Source: Pseudoscleropodium purum (lineage: Eukaryota; Streptophyta; Bryopsida; Hypnales; Brachytheciaceae). From it: a stretch of 64,000 nt of DNA. Every line of letters begins with the position of its first letter. The stretch's first letter is position 1. Made by a program: the position numbers and the translations under genes. The notes beneath the pieces are model-generated. The model was not told the origin of the DNA and ran no database searches. It was given only the letters and a program-made list of their open reading frames with translations. Location: NCBI GenBank assembly GCA_963969395.1, contig OZ017796.1, positions 2,544,501-2,608,500 on the forward strand, read 5' to 3'. Positions 24,330 through 37,692 of this stretch are shown here, piece after piece.

Positions 24330-25110
24330 ATGTAAAGTAGCAAAAATTGTTTTTTGCATGTATGAATCTCACTCATGTAGTGCCTTGAAGACATAAATTA
24401 ATTTTTTTATATGTCATTGCAATACAAGTCAAGAATGAGATCCTACACTTAGAAGTTCTTCAAAATGCATAAAATTTTATTTACAACTGTACTCTTTTTG
24501 TCCAAGGTGTTGTATTTGTGCAATTTGTGAGGGATTAACATTCAAAGCAGATGAAATAGACAATAACATAGTTGAAAGAGCAAGCTCTACATTTAGTGTG
24601 ACTCTTCTTTATACCCATCCAAGGCTGCACTCTACTTCTTCTCTTCAAAATATGACACACACAATGAGTTCAACTTAGAAAACATTGCATAATAGCCTCA
24701 ATTGCCAAAAAAATAAGCATATATGGTAGTTGACCCATTTCCAACCTGGGACCCATTTCTGTCACATAGGCTACACTCTTTCCAATCAACAAGAGAAAAG
24801 CAGGAGATTAATTATGGCATGATTTACAATGCAATCTTGGTGCATTAAGATTGGTTGTAGTCTTTCTTTATTTTAAAAGCAACCTATGGTTGGAAATAGG
24901 AAGGCCTACATGACAAGAATAGGTTGAATAGAATCTTCAACTAAAAAATTTGTACTGATAAAATTCTGAGAAATAAAATTCTGAAAAAATATGGAATCCT
25001 TCTAAACCCTGTTTCTATACATGGGAACATTCCTGCACTCAAGAAACCTATGCTCCAAATATGCGGAATTGCTTAAGTGGTCGAATATGGGTCGGCACCC
25101 ATATTCTCAA
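24330..25110 (+). repeat. Composite dispersed repeat, copy A
   Basis: Two modules. Module X (about 24330-24500; TTTTTTTATATGTCATTG, ACAAGTCAAGAATGAGATC) recurs at 57140-57290 in the same orientation. Module Y (about 24720-25110; GGAGATTAATTATGGCA, GAATCTTCAACTAAAAAATT, ACATGGGAACATT, TATGCTCCAAATATG) recurs inverted at 56385-56800 and direct at 61290-61860. Near 25083-25106 a short perfect palindrome GAATATGGGT/ACCCATATTC with a 4-base loop ends the copy. No protein domain recognised. Confidence 0.65.
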
Positions 25111-27041
25111 GTTTCAAGCATAATAAGTTCCTGTGAAGTCTGTTGCAATTGGTCACACAATGTGGAGCTGCCGATGCAATCCCCGCTTCAATCCTCTCAA
25201 TGACCCTTCTCACGATGACTCTCAGACATGAGCAACTCCTGGCGAACTCTGGTCAAAAACTGGCAGACCTGCAGTAGTGATGTTGTCAGGCTTTCATCAA
25301 AGCTCTTCCTGTTTCTTCCTCATTGCCCTGTCCTTTCAGAGCTGCGCGCTTCTCTCTGCATCATCTCTTTACTGTCACCGATGATGGAGCTTGCTCTTCT
25401 CGGCACTTCAATCTGCACTCAAATTTTTAGTTTGGAAGCTCGCAAATCTGTTACAAGCTCACTCAGAACGCTCACATCGGCATTGTGCTGATGTACAGTA
25501 CTCTGCGTCTGACTTGCTGCTGGAGTACGTCTTCCAGGTGCAGAAATTCGATGTTACACTTGCTCGGGGTAACCATGCGTAAGGTTTGATAATGCAGTCT
25601 GTAGTACTTTTGTATTTCTGCAAGGTTGGTTACACTGGGTTTTGGGGGAGAAGATGTATACTAGGGTAATGTCGGCCTCGTGCTCATTGGTGAAGTAGAC
25701 AATCACCATAGCCTGCCTTTCGTTTCTATTTCTTGTAGTCACCGGCCTAGCTACTCATTTACAGTTACCTTTCAAAGGCTGTAATTGTCTTCCATAGTGT
25801 ACCGTTGGTCGCTTACCGGTTCTCTTCCTCCTCGACCAGCTGCTTGTGATGGATGCAGCAATGTGGGCCAAGAGAAGTTAGGACGTGGGGAGCTTTTGAG
25901 TCATTAGCACTTAAGGTTATACGTTGCTATCCGTCTCGCTAGTTTCAGCTTCTCCCCCCCTGCGTTGATGAGACACCTTTGTCGATAGCCAGGTCTCAGC
26001 CTGAAGTAGCGAGAATATACTCCTGTCACTAGATGCTTGTCATATCCCCTGCAGTGGCAGAGACACTGCACAGCTAGCACATGCTCCACAGCGTCCACCA
26101 GTTCAAGAAAGCAAGAACGGCCGTCACTTTCCACCTCCTGTTTATCTTCCTTTCTTTCTTATTGAAGAATGGTTCCTCCGGCTCTCGTTTCATGTCTGAG
26201 AAGGATAGGTATCTGGGACACAGTCTATTCGTGCTCGTTACTACTCCTTATCACTTAAGAACCCATTCTTGGAGTGTTCAGAGTAACCCTTCCTTCGGGG
26301 CTACCTTGGAAGCTCAACGTTCTGGCAGTGCTTTGGCAGTAGCGACATTGGCAATGGCGCTCTTTCAAGGTTGACTCTTAGGGACTCTGATCACAATGTC
26401 TGAAACAGAGCTGGCACTGAACATGCAGCGCAACCTCGAAGTTTAAGGCATCGACAAATGCTCTGGATCCAAGAGCGGGGTGAAGGAAGATTTTTTCTTC
26501 TGCTGGAACCTTGGAATTCCATGTTTCAGCTAGCGATCCCTCAAGGCGATCTTCAACGAATTGCATACAGTTGAAAACAAGGTACCACATTCTTCCCCCG
26601 ACTTCTGTTCTAGCTGTAGCATGGACCTTGTGACTCTTAGACTCGAGTTCGGTATTATGACGTCGTATTGCCTTTGGCTTCAGCTCCTACTTCACTGTAC
26701 CGTTAGTCTAGGACCATTCGTAAATTCAGCAGATGAGGCATCAGTCAAGATTCAGCACCGAAAGCTTTCCCTGATAGATGATTTCATCCGACCTGTTTTT
26801 TTGAAAGGATCGGTTGTTGAGGTTTGACATGCCTCTGCCTATGGGAGTCGTCAATTAAGTGATCAGCTTGTCAAAAAGAGGGGCGAGAATGGACATTGCA
26901 GTGTCTTTAGCGAGACAATCAAATAGCGCAATTACTCAAGTGAAGCAATTAGTTGCGTTTTAACATACGTGATTTACCTTCTGTTATAATATTCTGATAT
27001 GGATGTGGTGCGTAGGTTACTGTACCTACAGTGATTGCAAA
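25111..27041 (+). promoter_or_regulatory. GC-richer upstream region of the IQD gene
   Basis: About 1.9 kb of balanced composition, unlike the AT-rich DNA before it, directly upstream of the IQD start codon. It has several 60-100 codon frames on both strands, none resembling a known family, and pyrimidine-rich patches followed by AG (for example before 25738). I read it as promoter and possibly an intron-containing 5' leader. No TATA box could be assigned. Confidence 0.35.
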
Positions 27042-30000
27042 ATGGGGAAGAAGGGAACATGGTTCAGCGCTGTGAAAAAAGCATTTCGTTCTCCATCGAA
27101 GGACAAGGACAGAGACAAGGAGAAGGAGAAGGATGTCATCAAAACTGTTCCCAAATTTGTTAACACAGTTCCAAGGGACATTTCCCCTGTTGAAGTGCCT
27201 GTAAGTATCGTCTCCTCGTGAAAGAGCCTCTCAAATTGCTCATAATTCCATTGGTAAGTAATTTGATTCGAAAATTGCCCTGATGTACTAACTAATACAT
27301 TTTCTTCCTTGCTGGCAGGTCAAACCCAAATCCAGGAGGAGATGGAGCTTTGGTAAGTCATTGCATCAGCCGTCTTGCATTGAACCAAAGGCTTATAATG
27401 CACCAGACAAGAACGACGAGGAGTACAGCAAGCAGGAACTGAATCTCCACCCGGACCCCTACAGGACGCCGGACATATCTTTCGCAACCAGCTGTAGTAC
27501 CACCCCAGTGCACTACATGGTGGCACACATATACTCTCCTGAAGACTTGGCAGCCATCAAAATACAATCAGCGTTTCGAGCATACCTGGTATGCACAAAA
27601 ACAACCCATTCAAGCACTACAATGAGACCTATATCTCGTCTCTGCCACCAATTTATATAAATATATTTGCTATGTGTTTCAGTTTGGGGTGTCAGATTTG
27701 CATTTTTGTCTTGAAGTAAGTCTGCAGCGCCATCTTAAACTTAAACTGTGCCTGCGCTTTCTACCATTTTCATACCAATTATATGCCACTTTTCAGCAAT
27801 GTACTGACGTACTCGGGGTAGATCCGGTACTGTTAGTTTTCTACTCGACTTATATATCCACGGGAGACTCCAAACGAAAATGATGGAGTTATTTTTATAT
27901 GAGGCTTGTAAAGAATAGTAATGCGTGCACCTCCTGCACTTTGATACTACGAGAAGAGTCTCAAATCAGTTGCCTGCTGACATATAGTATGTGGTCTACT
28001 TCTTTTCATTTCCGGCCTTAATCACTCTGGAATGGGCCTGCAGGCACGTCGAGCATTGCGAGCACTCAAAGGTTTAGTAAGATTACAAGCTTTAGTTCGA
28101 GGACACACAGTGCGTCGTCAAGCAACTATCACACTTCGTTGCATGCAAGCATTGGTCAGGGTACAGGCCCGTGTTCGTGCCCGCCGAGTTCGAATGTCAG
28201 ATGAAGGTCAAGCTGTGCAGAGGCAATTACTGGAAAGAAGACAACTGGAGCATCGTCCCAGGAAATCCACGGTACGTTCTATTGTTATATATGGTATGGG
28301 CCCGAAAGTCATACATTTCCTATTAGATTTAAAAATTCTGGCTGCACATGGTGAACACCTTCAGTTCCATGAGTTTCACCTACTCAGACGATGAATGACA
28401 GGACGGAGGCTGGGATGACAGTACTCAAACCCCTGAGGAGATTCAAGCAAAACTGCAATTCAAACAAGAGGCCGCTTTGAAAAGGGAAAGAGCATTAGCG
28501 TATGCCTTCTCACATCAGGTATGCGTGCCACTACACCGTTCAGTCTATGTAGCCTCATCAATGGTTTATTGTAACACCCAAATAGCATGCTGTAGAGTAA
28601 AACTAATTCTTTTGCTAAATTGTGTGCCTTGGAAACCCCATTCACTCAAAGCTTTTTGAGTGAATAGTGACCAACGCAACAAGTGCCCAGCTAGCAAGTG
28701 GTCAACATGAGATGCAAAGCTTAGTAAATGGGTACATTGATCGATTGTGTTGATAGTGTATCGTACGCTTACGATATTGGGTGGTACCATACACAAAATA
28801 GAATAAACGGTGTAATATTCAAAATCACATGCCTACACAAGGATATCTGCCTTCCCGCACTGCCGAGATCTGTTCAGCAGTTATGTGGTCGGATCTCCAC
28901 TGCCCAGATAGAAAGCCCGTTTACTCGGCTATTAGGTCGATCTTGTCAATGAGTGTTAAATTCCGTAATTGTAGAACCTGGAAATTAATTTGTTGTATGT
29001 AATCTTGAGATACAATGGGTAGTACACTTGTACTGACAGTTGTGGAAGGCCGTCCCAAATCAGATGTCCCAGCTGTATATCGACTGCGAGCCAGATAAAC
29101 CTCATTGGGGTTGGAGCTGGTTGGAGCGATGGATGGCAGCGCGACCGTGGGAGAATCGCGCCTTCGACAGCTCCTCCGTCTCCAAAGATGTGTTCGACGG
29201 GTACTCCGTCAGAAGCCCCGACGTGGATCAAATTGCACAACAGAAGCAACCAGCACATGGCGATCCTCGACTCAACAACAAGCTAGCGTCGTCCCGGAAT
29301 CAGCCAGTAGCACCTCCTCAAACAAGAATGAGCTTGAGAATTAGCCCTGAAAGCTACTCTCGCAACGGCGCGACGCCATACGCGAATGGCCAATACCGCA
29401 CCCCAAGGTCAGTTTCGACACTTGTAGTTCAATTTTGACATCTGGAAGTTTAGGAAAAATGACTCAATCTTGAGTTATAGAGTTCACAAAAAATATGCAA
29501 ATAACACTTCCTTTGTGTTTAGAATATTTGTCTACAAATTTATCAATATGCTGCAATTTTTCGTGAATATGTCACGAATCTGATCTGCAAGGAGGGGTGC
29601 AGTCCTATGCAGAGAACATCAGCTCCTATAACACCTCCCTCAGCCTACAAAACAGTCATCCGCTCAGCCAGCCCTCGCGCCAGCATTATTCGGAGAGAAG
29701 ACATCGAAGAAGTTGGAAGTCAGGTCTCCAAGGCCACCACTCGTTATGGAACTCGCCAAAGTCACGCTGGCTCTGTGAGGAGCCGTGACGATGAAAGCTT
29801 GGCAAGCTCTCCTTCGGTCCCCAACTACATGCAAGCAACGCAGTCTGCCAAAGCCAAAGTGCGCTCTCACAGCACACCGAAGCAACGCCCAGGTATGCTG
29901 TCATTCGTTTTGGGCTAATAAATATCACCAGATTTTGACAAATTGTTTACTTCACTTACAAGCCACTAGGAAACTTAAGGAGGAAAATGCAATCCCATAT

Positions 30001-30387
30001 CCAGATGTCAATGGACATTTGTTGACAACCGCAGGAAGTTGTGTTGTAGCTACCAAATTAATTAACAGAAATGTACTGCAAATTTTGCCAGCCTCAAACT
30101 GAATTCTTGGAGTCACCGGAGAGAAAACTGAATTTGAGTAATACATTGTTGCAGGTACGCCAGAGAAGGACCACGGATGGGCGTCGAAGAGGCGATTTTC
30201 TTTACCAGTTTCTCATGAGAATATGATCGGAATCTCAGGGCCCGTCGTCCAGCAACGGCCTTCTCGATATACTGCTCAACGTAGTCCCAGCCTCCGCGCT
30301 GACCAGCGGTCTGTGTCGTCCATGGGCAGCCGTCAAGGTGATGTAACACCACCCACTTCTGAAGTTAGAACAGCGCTGTACAGATAG
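27042..30387 (+). CDS. IQ67-domain (IQD) calmodulin-binding protein
   Basis: Seven exons by eye: 27042-27200, 27319-27588, 28044-28271, 28402-28518, 29040-29407, 29603-29892, 30155-30387. All have GT-AG ends and join in frame to 554 aa. The protein starts [15 protein letters not shown], typical of IQDs, with a basic Lys/Asp-rich stretch. The IQ67 domain lies at about 130-195: [11 protein letters not shown], then [15 protein letters not shown] and three Arg-rich IQ-like repeats. A phase-0 intron splits it between AYL and ARR, the position conserved in the family. A DUF4005-like C-terminal part follows (about 440-480: [20 protein letters not shown]). IQDs are basic calmodulin-binding scaffolds on microtubules, membranes or in the nucleus. 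The family call is firm; subgroup and partners are unknown. Confidence 0.93.
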
Positions 30388-30424
30388 ACCGTGAGTATAT
30401 TTACCCACTGAGCTAAAAATAGAA

Positions 30425-30560
30425 GTCTTCTTTGGAAGCTAATAGTTGATTATACTACCTTTCAAAACATTGATTTCTGTTGTTGAAACATCATTCTAGG
30501 GTATGATATCTTGGTGCATTTTGTTACCTTCCTAAATGATTTATTTAGAAATGGAAGCTG
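30425..30560 (+). repeat. Dispersed repeat shared with an FHIT intron
   Basis: Shares CTTTGGAAGCT, CATTGATTTCT, CTAGGGTATG, TTTGTTAC and CCTAAAT in the same order with 43340-43480. Begins just after the IQD stop. Similarity is moderate and has no coding content. Confidence 0.5.
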
Positions 30561-33500
30561 TCATTTGGGCACTTGGGGTTAATGTTTGCAAGTCCTTTGA
30601 GATCATTGGGGTTGCAACCGTCCTGTAATCACTCCTGGTGCAAGATTTAAGGAATAGGCCTCCGCATAGTCTACAAAACACTAAGTCTCTGCAAACTTTT
30701 GTCTTAGAATGGAATCGTCAGGTAGCCTCTGAAGTCGTTAAGAGTAACTTTGCTGCTCATTGTGATCGTTCGCTAGATTGGCTTCAGCATTTGTATCCTT
30801 GTCAAAAAAGTTTTAGTATCAAAAGCTCCTTCATATTGATACGTTTTGAGATGGTTGATTTATTGGTTTTCTAAGACGAGCATTCATAATAATTAATCAG
30901 CACTCATACTCATTGCAGAATATTCATTGCTAGAATATTGAAATTATGGCTCAGATTTGACAAATGTATCAATTGAGTTTTGAGGTCTTATTACTTTTGC
31001 ATTTAATGTTCATGTCATTCCTGAACTTCACCCAAGCTTAGCCAAAATTCAATAATGAAAATTATTTTCCAGTACCAACTTTGTATACATTTGAGCAAGG
31101 TTGCTTCTCCCGTTGATCTTGTTGCAAGAATTCCAATTCCACCATTGTATTGTACATTAGTGTGAGATCACTAGAATCTTCAAATAACAATTGTTGGTTG
31201 AAGCAATATAGTTTGGGATGCTTCATTGATAACTCTTGGTTGTAGAGTAGTTGATTTTGTCAAGTTATTCATAGTTTTGTCAAGTTACTCATAGTTGAGT
31301 TGCATGCAGTAGGTTAATATTCTAGGTATGCATGAGCTTCCACTTTTGAAATGTCAATCATTTATTGGACCTTAATATTAAAATCACCACCATTTGTGAC
31401 AAAGCTAAGTTTGGTTCTTAATATCTTCTTGATGAAGTTGTAAATGCTCCAATCAAAATATTATTGCATGTAGTTAGTGTAAGGTGGAGGGATTTACTTT
31501 TATAGTTGTACCTTCAATCAATTTAAAAAATATGTAGATATAGGGAGTTCAAAATGTGCAACTTCCATTGTTGAATGAAAGAATAGTTTGCGGTGAAGTG
31601 GTATATTATGTATTTAAACTTCACCAATTCATAGCATATTCATGCTTAATAAAACGAATTCTCAGTAAAAAAGAAAATCATAATTTTCAATTGCCAATAT
31701 GTTAAATTAGTTTCATATGTTTTATTTTGCCTAAAAGTATGTGGAATTGCTTGTAGTGACAAGGATAGGTGCTCCACTTTAATTATATGAGTTCCAAAAA
31801 GTTTTAGAGACCATCATCTATACATAGTATGCATCTATTTTTATATTTTCCATATCTTGAACTCCATTGGAATAATTTTTGGTATTGCAATAATCCAATT
31901 TGATTTCTTATATATTTTACCTCATAAATTAGTATTTAGTCAATAAGTATAATTGTATACATTTGTGTTCTATGTCTTTTTTTATCCCTAAAATAATGTG
32001 GTGTTTTGAAGCTCAAATTTGCTTCAAAATATTCATACCCAAAATCTTTATTTATATTTATTTTCTAAGAAATACAACCAAAAGATCCTTTAGTTGATTT
32101 ATTCAAGTACATTCTCTCCAAATTTTAGAATAAAAATCCCAATCAATTGTAAGTTCAATATGCCTAAACTTAAATATTAAATATATTTCTAGCCCTTCAT
32201 AAAGGTGAAGTTTTGTCTTTCAACATTCTTAGAACAAGACATGTATGTCTAAAACTTGTACATCTTATCTAGCACATTGTAAAATATTTTGAAATTATAT
32301 GAAAAAAAATTTAACCAAGAAAGATTTCATATTTATCTTTAAAAAAATTATAGTGTAGAAGGTATTACTTAATGATAGAAAAAACCAAGCCAATAGCTCT
32401 AATAAGAAATTGAAAATGATTAATTTCAATGGCAAAAATGTTCTAGTAAACACATATCCTCTCATTTTATTTTTATTTGGAAAATTTCAAAATTGACCTA
32501 AAAAAACAACTTTATATGTTCTTTCTACCTTCATTGTACATAAAATAAAATTCCTCATAACTTTCACCTCTATATTCAAAATTAAATGCTTCAAATGTTT
32601 CTAAGTAGGTATCAACTTAAATAATCAAATAAAATTAATGAATCTTTATTTAGAATATATATTTAGCTATTTAATTTGAAATTGAAATTAGAAAACATAA
32701 CTTATATCTTTTGCAATATTTGTTGGAATAATTTAAAACAAAAGCTCCACATATAGATTAGAATGATTGGCATCCATTCTTAAAATATCTTGCAAACTTA
32801 ACATATGCATGTATAATTCATTAAGTCATATTTATATTTTTATATACTTCATACAGGACTATAAGTCAAATAAAATACCATAAATTTATATAGATGTTGT
32901 ATGAGTTTTAAGTGTATAAACTATATAAATTTCATTGAAAGTGTATCTAACATTCAAGTGACATATTTGGGACTACTATCACTTTCATAGCTTGAATTTA
33001 AGGTAATCCTACAAATATAATTTTTTGTGTAGTACTTTAGATGTTTGAGTGTCCAGTTTTTTTCAATTCAATTGAACATGCTTGTTTTTTAGACTTTGCT
33101 AAATTCTCAAGCGTAGTTATAGGAATTACCCCTAGACTGCCTAAGAGGACAAAAAGTGTCCTCACATAGTTTTAAGTCCAATTGAAAGTGTTGTAATTTT
33201 TGCATCTAATGTTCAAATTCAAGAAAACTTATTAGAAAAGTTGCACTATGTCTTCTTGTTTGTGTGGTAAAATTTTCAAATTAATCCAAGATGAATCAAG
33301 TTTCTAGAAGCCAATCAAAGTTCACAAGTTCAAATTTTAGTTCACCAAATTGCATTCGATTGTTGCAACTTTGAGGGCTTGTATCTACTTTGTCAAATGC
33401 TTGTTTTCAATGAAAAAATTTGGATTATGTTTCCCTTTTAGACTAGTTATTGTGATAAAATTTTCATGTAAATTCAAGCTTCTTTGAAAGTTTGGGAGCA

Positions 33501-36500
33501 ATTCGAAGTTCAAAATTTAGACATTTTTGGATCACAATGAACTTTGGTGGCTTGTTTCTTCTCCATGCAATGTCTGTTTCCAATGATTATTTTTGGTCAA
33601 GTTGCCCATACTAGTCTAGTTTGTGTGGCTAAAATTCCACATCAATACATGTAGTAATGATTGACCGAGAAAATTTTTAGTAGAAGGAGGTTAGGGTCTT
33701 ATGTTTTTTTGGTAACTTTTCTTGCTTTTTTTTGACATTTCAAAGCCATTTTGCAAACACATTGAGTCAAGTTAATGATATTTTTTTCACCAATGTGTTT
33801 GTATATTGATTTTGAATCACATCATAGTTTCAAGTTTTTTCATTTAAGTAGGTTTAGAAATTGAATTTCACCTCCAAATGTGTTGCTAGGAAAATTTCAG
33901 CATCTTTTTTCAACACTAAAACATTATAATCTTGTAATCCATGTGGTCAAATGACTCCAAATTCAACTTGTGTTCTCTAGAACATGTTCACTACAATATC
34001 GTATGGTTGAGATTTCTATAACTTAGTGATACTTAGATTTATAGCACTTCAAAATCATTGATGTTTTTGAATCCAAAATGACCTTGGGCCTTCTAGAGTT
34101 AATGAGAGTGCCACATACTTAGTCATAATAATAATAATTTTTAGCATAATGTGGTTGATTTCATCAATTCCATAATTGTATATGCCATGAAGACGGTGCT
34201 CACCTTTGAAGGTATGTTCATATCTACTCTTTGTCAAGTGGAACCTCATGACTTAGTTTCACAGCTTGACTAAGAACTTCCATATGTACAACTCATCTCC
34301 GAAATAAGATTTTTATTAATTTTTGGAAAGATAACAATTCAATATATAATCATACCAAATCCCAAAACTAGATACTTTCTAGCAAAACTTTGTGGGCATT
34401 CAAAAATTCCTCCCTCAAACTCTATGACAAGTGATTCTTTTTCATTTCATCAAGCATACCTTTTACATACAAACTTCAATTAGAACTAGTAATACTGTTT
34501 TGAAATCATGGCGTAAAGGATAACATTCTTCTAAATTTACATTCCAAAACTCATAACACACAGCTTGTTATGGCTCTTAAAAAATATACAATATGAATTA
34601 GGAAGAATTAAGAGGCCCTTCCTTATCCTAAAGAAAGACATATCAACCCATATTTTTTCCACATGGACTTCTATTTATCTATTGGCTACTCTTTTTACCT
34701 CCATATCTTTACCTATATCCTTATCTTAGCCACAAAACTTTATAGGTCAACAAAAATTGGTAAAATAAGTTTTACTCTCCTATTGAACAACTTCATCAAA
34801 CTCAAATCCAATGTAAAAATCTCTCAAAGGAAAAAAATTCAAATAAGAATATGGAACCCAATATTCTTCAAATAGAGGCAATAAATGCCTCATGAAAGCA
34901 AAATCCATCACCTAGTCATAGACTTGGTTGTTTGGTTAAGTTTTTGTGGTACAAGATGATTTAATTTTAAGTCTCACTAGACTTGTCAAGCTATATAAGC
35001 AACTCATTGCTTCATATTATTTGTCAGATAATGCAAAAATGTTATATTATACATCCAATCGGTTATTTGTCCCCCTTAGTTGTAACAAGATATAGGATAC
35101 TTAAGATAGATTAACAAATTCTATCATTGAACTAAATCAAGTTTCTCACTACAACCCTTTTTTTATTCATTTTCTTTAAGCATACTCAATCAAACCTAAT
35201 CTAAACAATAATGATAAATATATTTTAATGGAACAAAAAAATTTGCATCACAATAACACTTGAAATATGAAGCAGAAGATGAACAATTCAAAGAATATTG
35301 AAGACTTGGATTTGAAGAATCTTATTTAAATCCTAATAAGGTACTTTTGGGAAAAACCCACAAAGAAAAAGCAATGCTATTAATTCCACCAAGAGCTTTT
35401 AAAATTTTGGAACATGGCATTGTAGAATTTATGGTAGGATACTATGTGCTCTCTATAATATCTATACGGTAGAATAAAGTTTTCAAAATCTAGCTTAAGT
35501 GAATGTCAATAATTTCAATATTATAGACTTCAAAGATTTCCTTTGAAAAAAGGGTTCAAAGATAAAGATAATTTTTAAATCTTAAACTTTGTTATGCTAT
35601 TTGGAGTGGCTTTTTACAAGAGGACATGCACAATTTTCACATTCTAAAATCTAACATGGATTAATTGATTCAAGTAAAAATGGAGGAAATAACCAGAATG
35701 TATCAATGGATAACTTTGTAATAAAAAAGAATTTGAGGTTTTAGCTAGTTTGCTCAAATTTCTCCCCATATCACCAAAACCAAATCATGTATCTCCAAAG
35801 CTATGATTTTGTTCTTAATTTCAATAATGCAGGAACAAACTATTGCTCATATGAAGGTTTGATTCAACACTTAGGTGCCGAAATTGATTTTCCACATCAA
35901 ATTCTCACAGGTCCACATCACCTCACACCATTCACATGTTACAATTTTGTTTACAAAAATGACTTAATTTCTGCAGAATTTGACCTTCACATAGGGTAGA
36001 TGTTTATCTTAAACCTTTAAATACTTTCTCATTTATAAAAAAAAATAAAAAATTTAAACACTCTTGCTTTCAGTTGGCAGTTGCTCAATTTCTTTTCTCA
36101 ATGGGCAACTATGGAGTTTGTATCAGGAGCAACACTAACTAACCTTGTAAGAATCACACAACTGAGTCAACAATTATGCAGGTTTTAGGGGTTTTGGGAT
36201 TTGCACCATGAGCCATCATCAATTCTGGAGGATCCACCCATGCCTCACTATACGCACAAAGAAAAGCACCAGCAATGAACCTGGGTGCAAATAGAATTTG
36301 ATTTGATGCTAGTACAGCAGGAAAACCACTGACAAGTCCAGTGACTGTTTTTCATTAGCAAAAGCAAGCAATTCCTCATCAAGTGTGCGATGGAGCAGAT
36401 CGAAACAAAGTGTAATTAAACCGAAGCTAACAACTGAAGAGAGTTGGAGATTACAGTTCTCTCATTCTCTGTTGCACGAAGTACGAATTTCGCGTTTGTT

Positions 36501-36577
36501 TGGTCGAGTTCAAGTGTGGAGAGTAGGGTTCGCTGGAATTTAGCAGTAATCCACAATGATTCAAAACCAAACAAACA
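30561..36577. other. AT-rich gene-free block
   Basis: About 6 kb with short chance frames only. No ordered repeat, RNA gene or transposon terminus stands out. Composition becomes more balanced from about 36050 onward. Confidence 0.6.
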
Positions 36578-36700
36578 ATGGCAATGGCGATGGCGGTTGC
36601 GATGCAAGTCCTAGGGAACAGAATGCAAAACCGGGTTACACTTTTTAAAAATCCTGATGTGGATGTCCTGGGTCTTGCAGAAAGAAGAGCAGTGCCCTCC
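36578..36700 (+). CDS. Possible first exon of an unidentified small protein
   Basis: ATG 36578 opens a frame of 41 codons (starts MAMAMAVAMQVLGNRMQ, ends LAERRAVPS) and meets a consensus donor, GTAAGA at 36701. The basic, acid-poor N-terminus could be a targeting peptide. No second exon with a recognisable domain was found before the pectinesterase start at 37693, and the frame may be chance. Offered only as a candidate. Confidence 0.22.
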
Positions 36701-37692
36701 GTAAGAATTATATGTTGGCTCTTAGGGTGGACTTCAAAATCGGTCAAAGCTTGCAGAAAAAAGACAAAAGAAAATTTGGAATTCAACATTAAAGTGTGTA
36801 ATAGTTGCAAGAGGGGAGGCAGCAGTTTCTTGCTTCGGACATTGGTAAGGAGAAACTATCGTGTAGGTGATGAAAAACTAAGATATTGCTAAAAACATAC
36901 GCACTCTTCACAAGCGAGCTTTGAGGGGTGATAAGAAGAACCACGACCAACTGTACTAAGCTTACAAATTGGGTCCTGAAGTTTGTTGAGGAACAACCAG
37001 GCGTGTGTGCTGTTTGAGCATAACTGGCAGACAGACAGCTCCTTCTGTTGTCAAGTACGTACACTCGAGCTTCGACTCTTCTCTCTCTCTCTCACTTGCT
37101 CACTTGCTCGCGTGCTCTCTCACTAAGTTATGGCTTCAATCCTCCACCCTTTCCAGTCTTCCACATTGTCACTTTGTGTCTGCGCTGCTGCTGTAATGGC
37201 ATGTGCTGCTAATTAATTACTACACTGAGAGTGATAGTCACGTACAGTCAGGAGTCTCTTACACGCTGTTACATGCCAGTCCTGGTCCGTTGAATGTAGG
37301 AGTTTTGTGCAGCTTATCCAAGTAAGGTTTTCGATTCTTTAAGTTTACTGCCACGGCGGGTCGCATGCAATCATAAACAAATGGTCCATGATACCCGTGC
37401 ACATTTTTTGAGCTTCTTCATAGCAACAGGATTTTTAGTTTCTCCGTGAGTCTGTCCCGGGAGGCTGCGTTGAAAAGAAGCAATACTGTCTACATTTTCT
37501 TTTGTCACCCACCACCTGAAATTTTGTTACTACTGGAGAATGTGTGTCGCCATTTGTGGTGGAATTCTTTTGACCATTCATTTCACGTCTATTGCCGAAG
37601 AGGTGATTCTTTGAGTAGAGCTCGAGTGTCATATCGAAGATTAGCTACGCCGCAGTTCCATCCTGTTCTTTTATCACAGTAGGTTGACTATC
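36701..37692 (+). promoter_or_regulatory. Upstream region of the pectin methylesterase gene
   Basis: About 1 kb without a supported gene. A CT-rich run (TCTCTCTCTCTCTC near 37080) and balanced composition suggest promoter or leader. No TATA box could be assigned with confidence. Confidence 0.3.
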
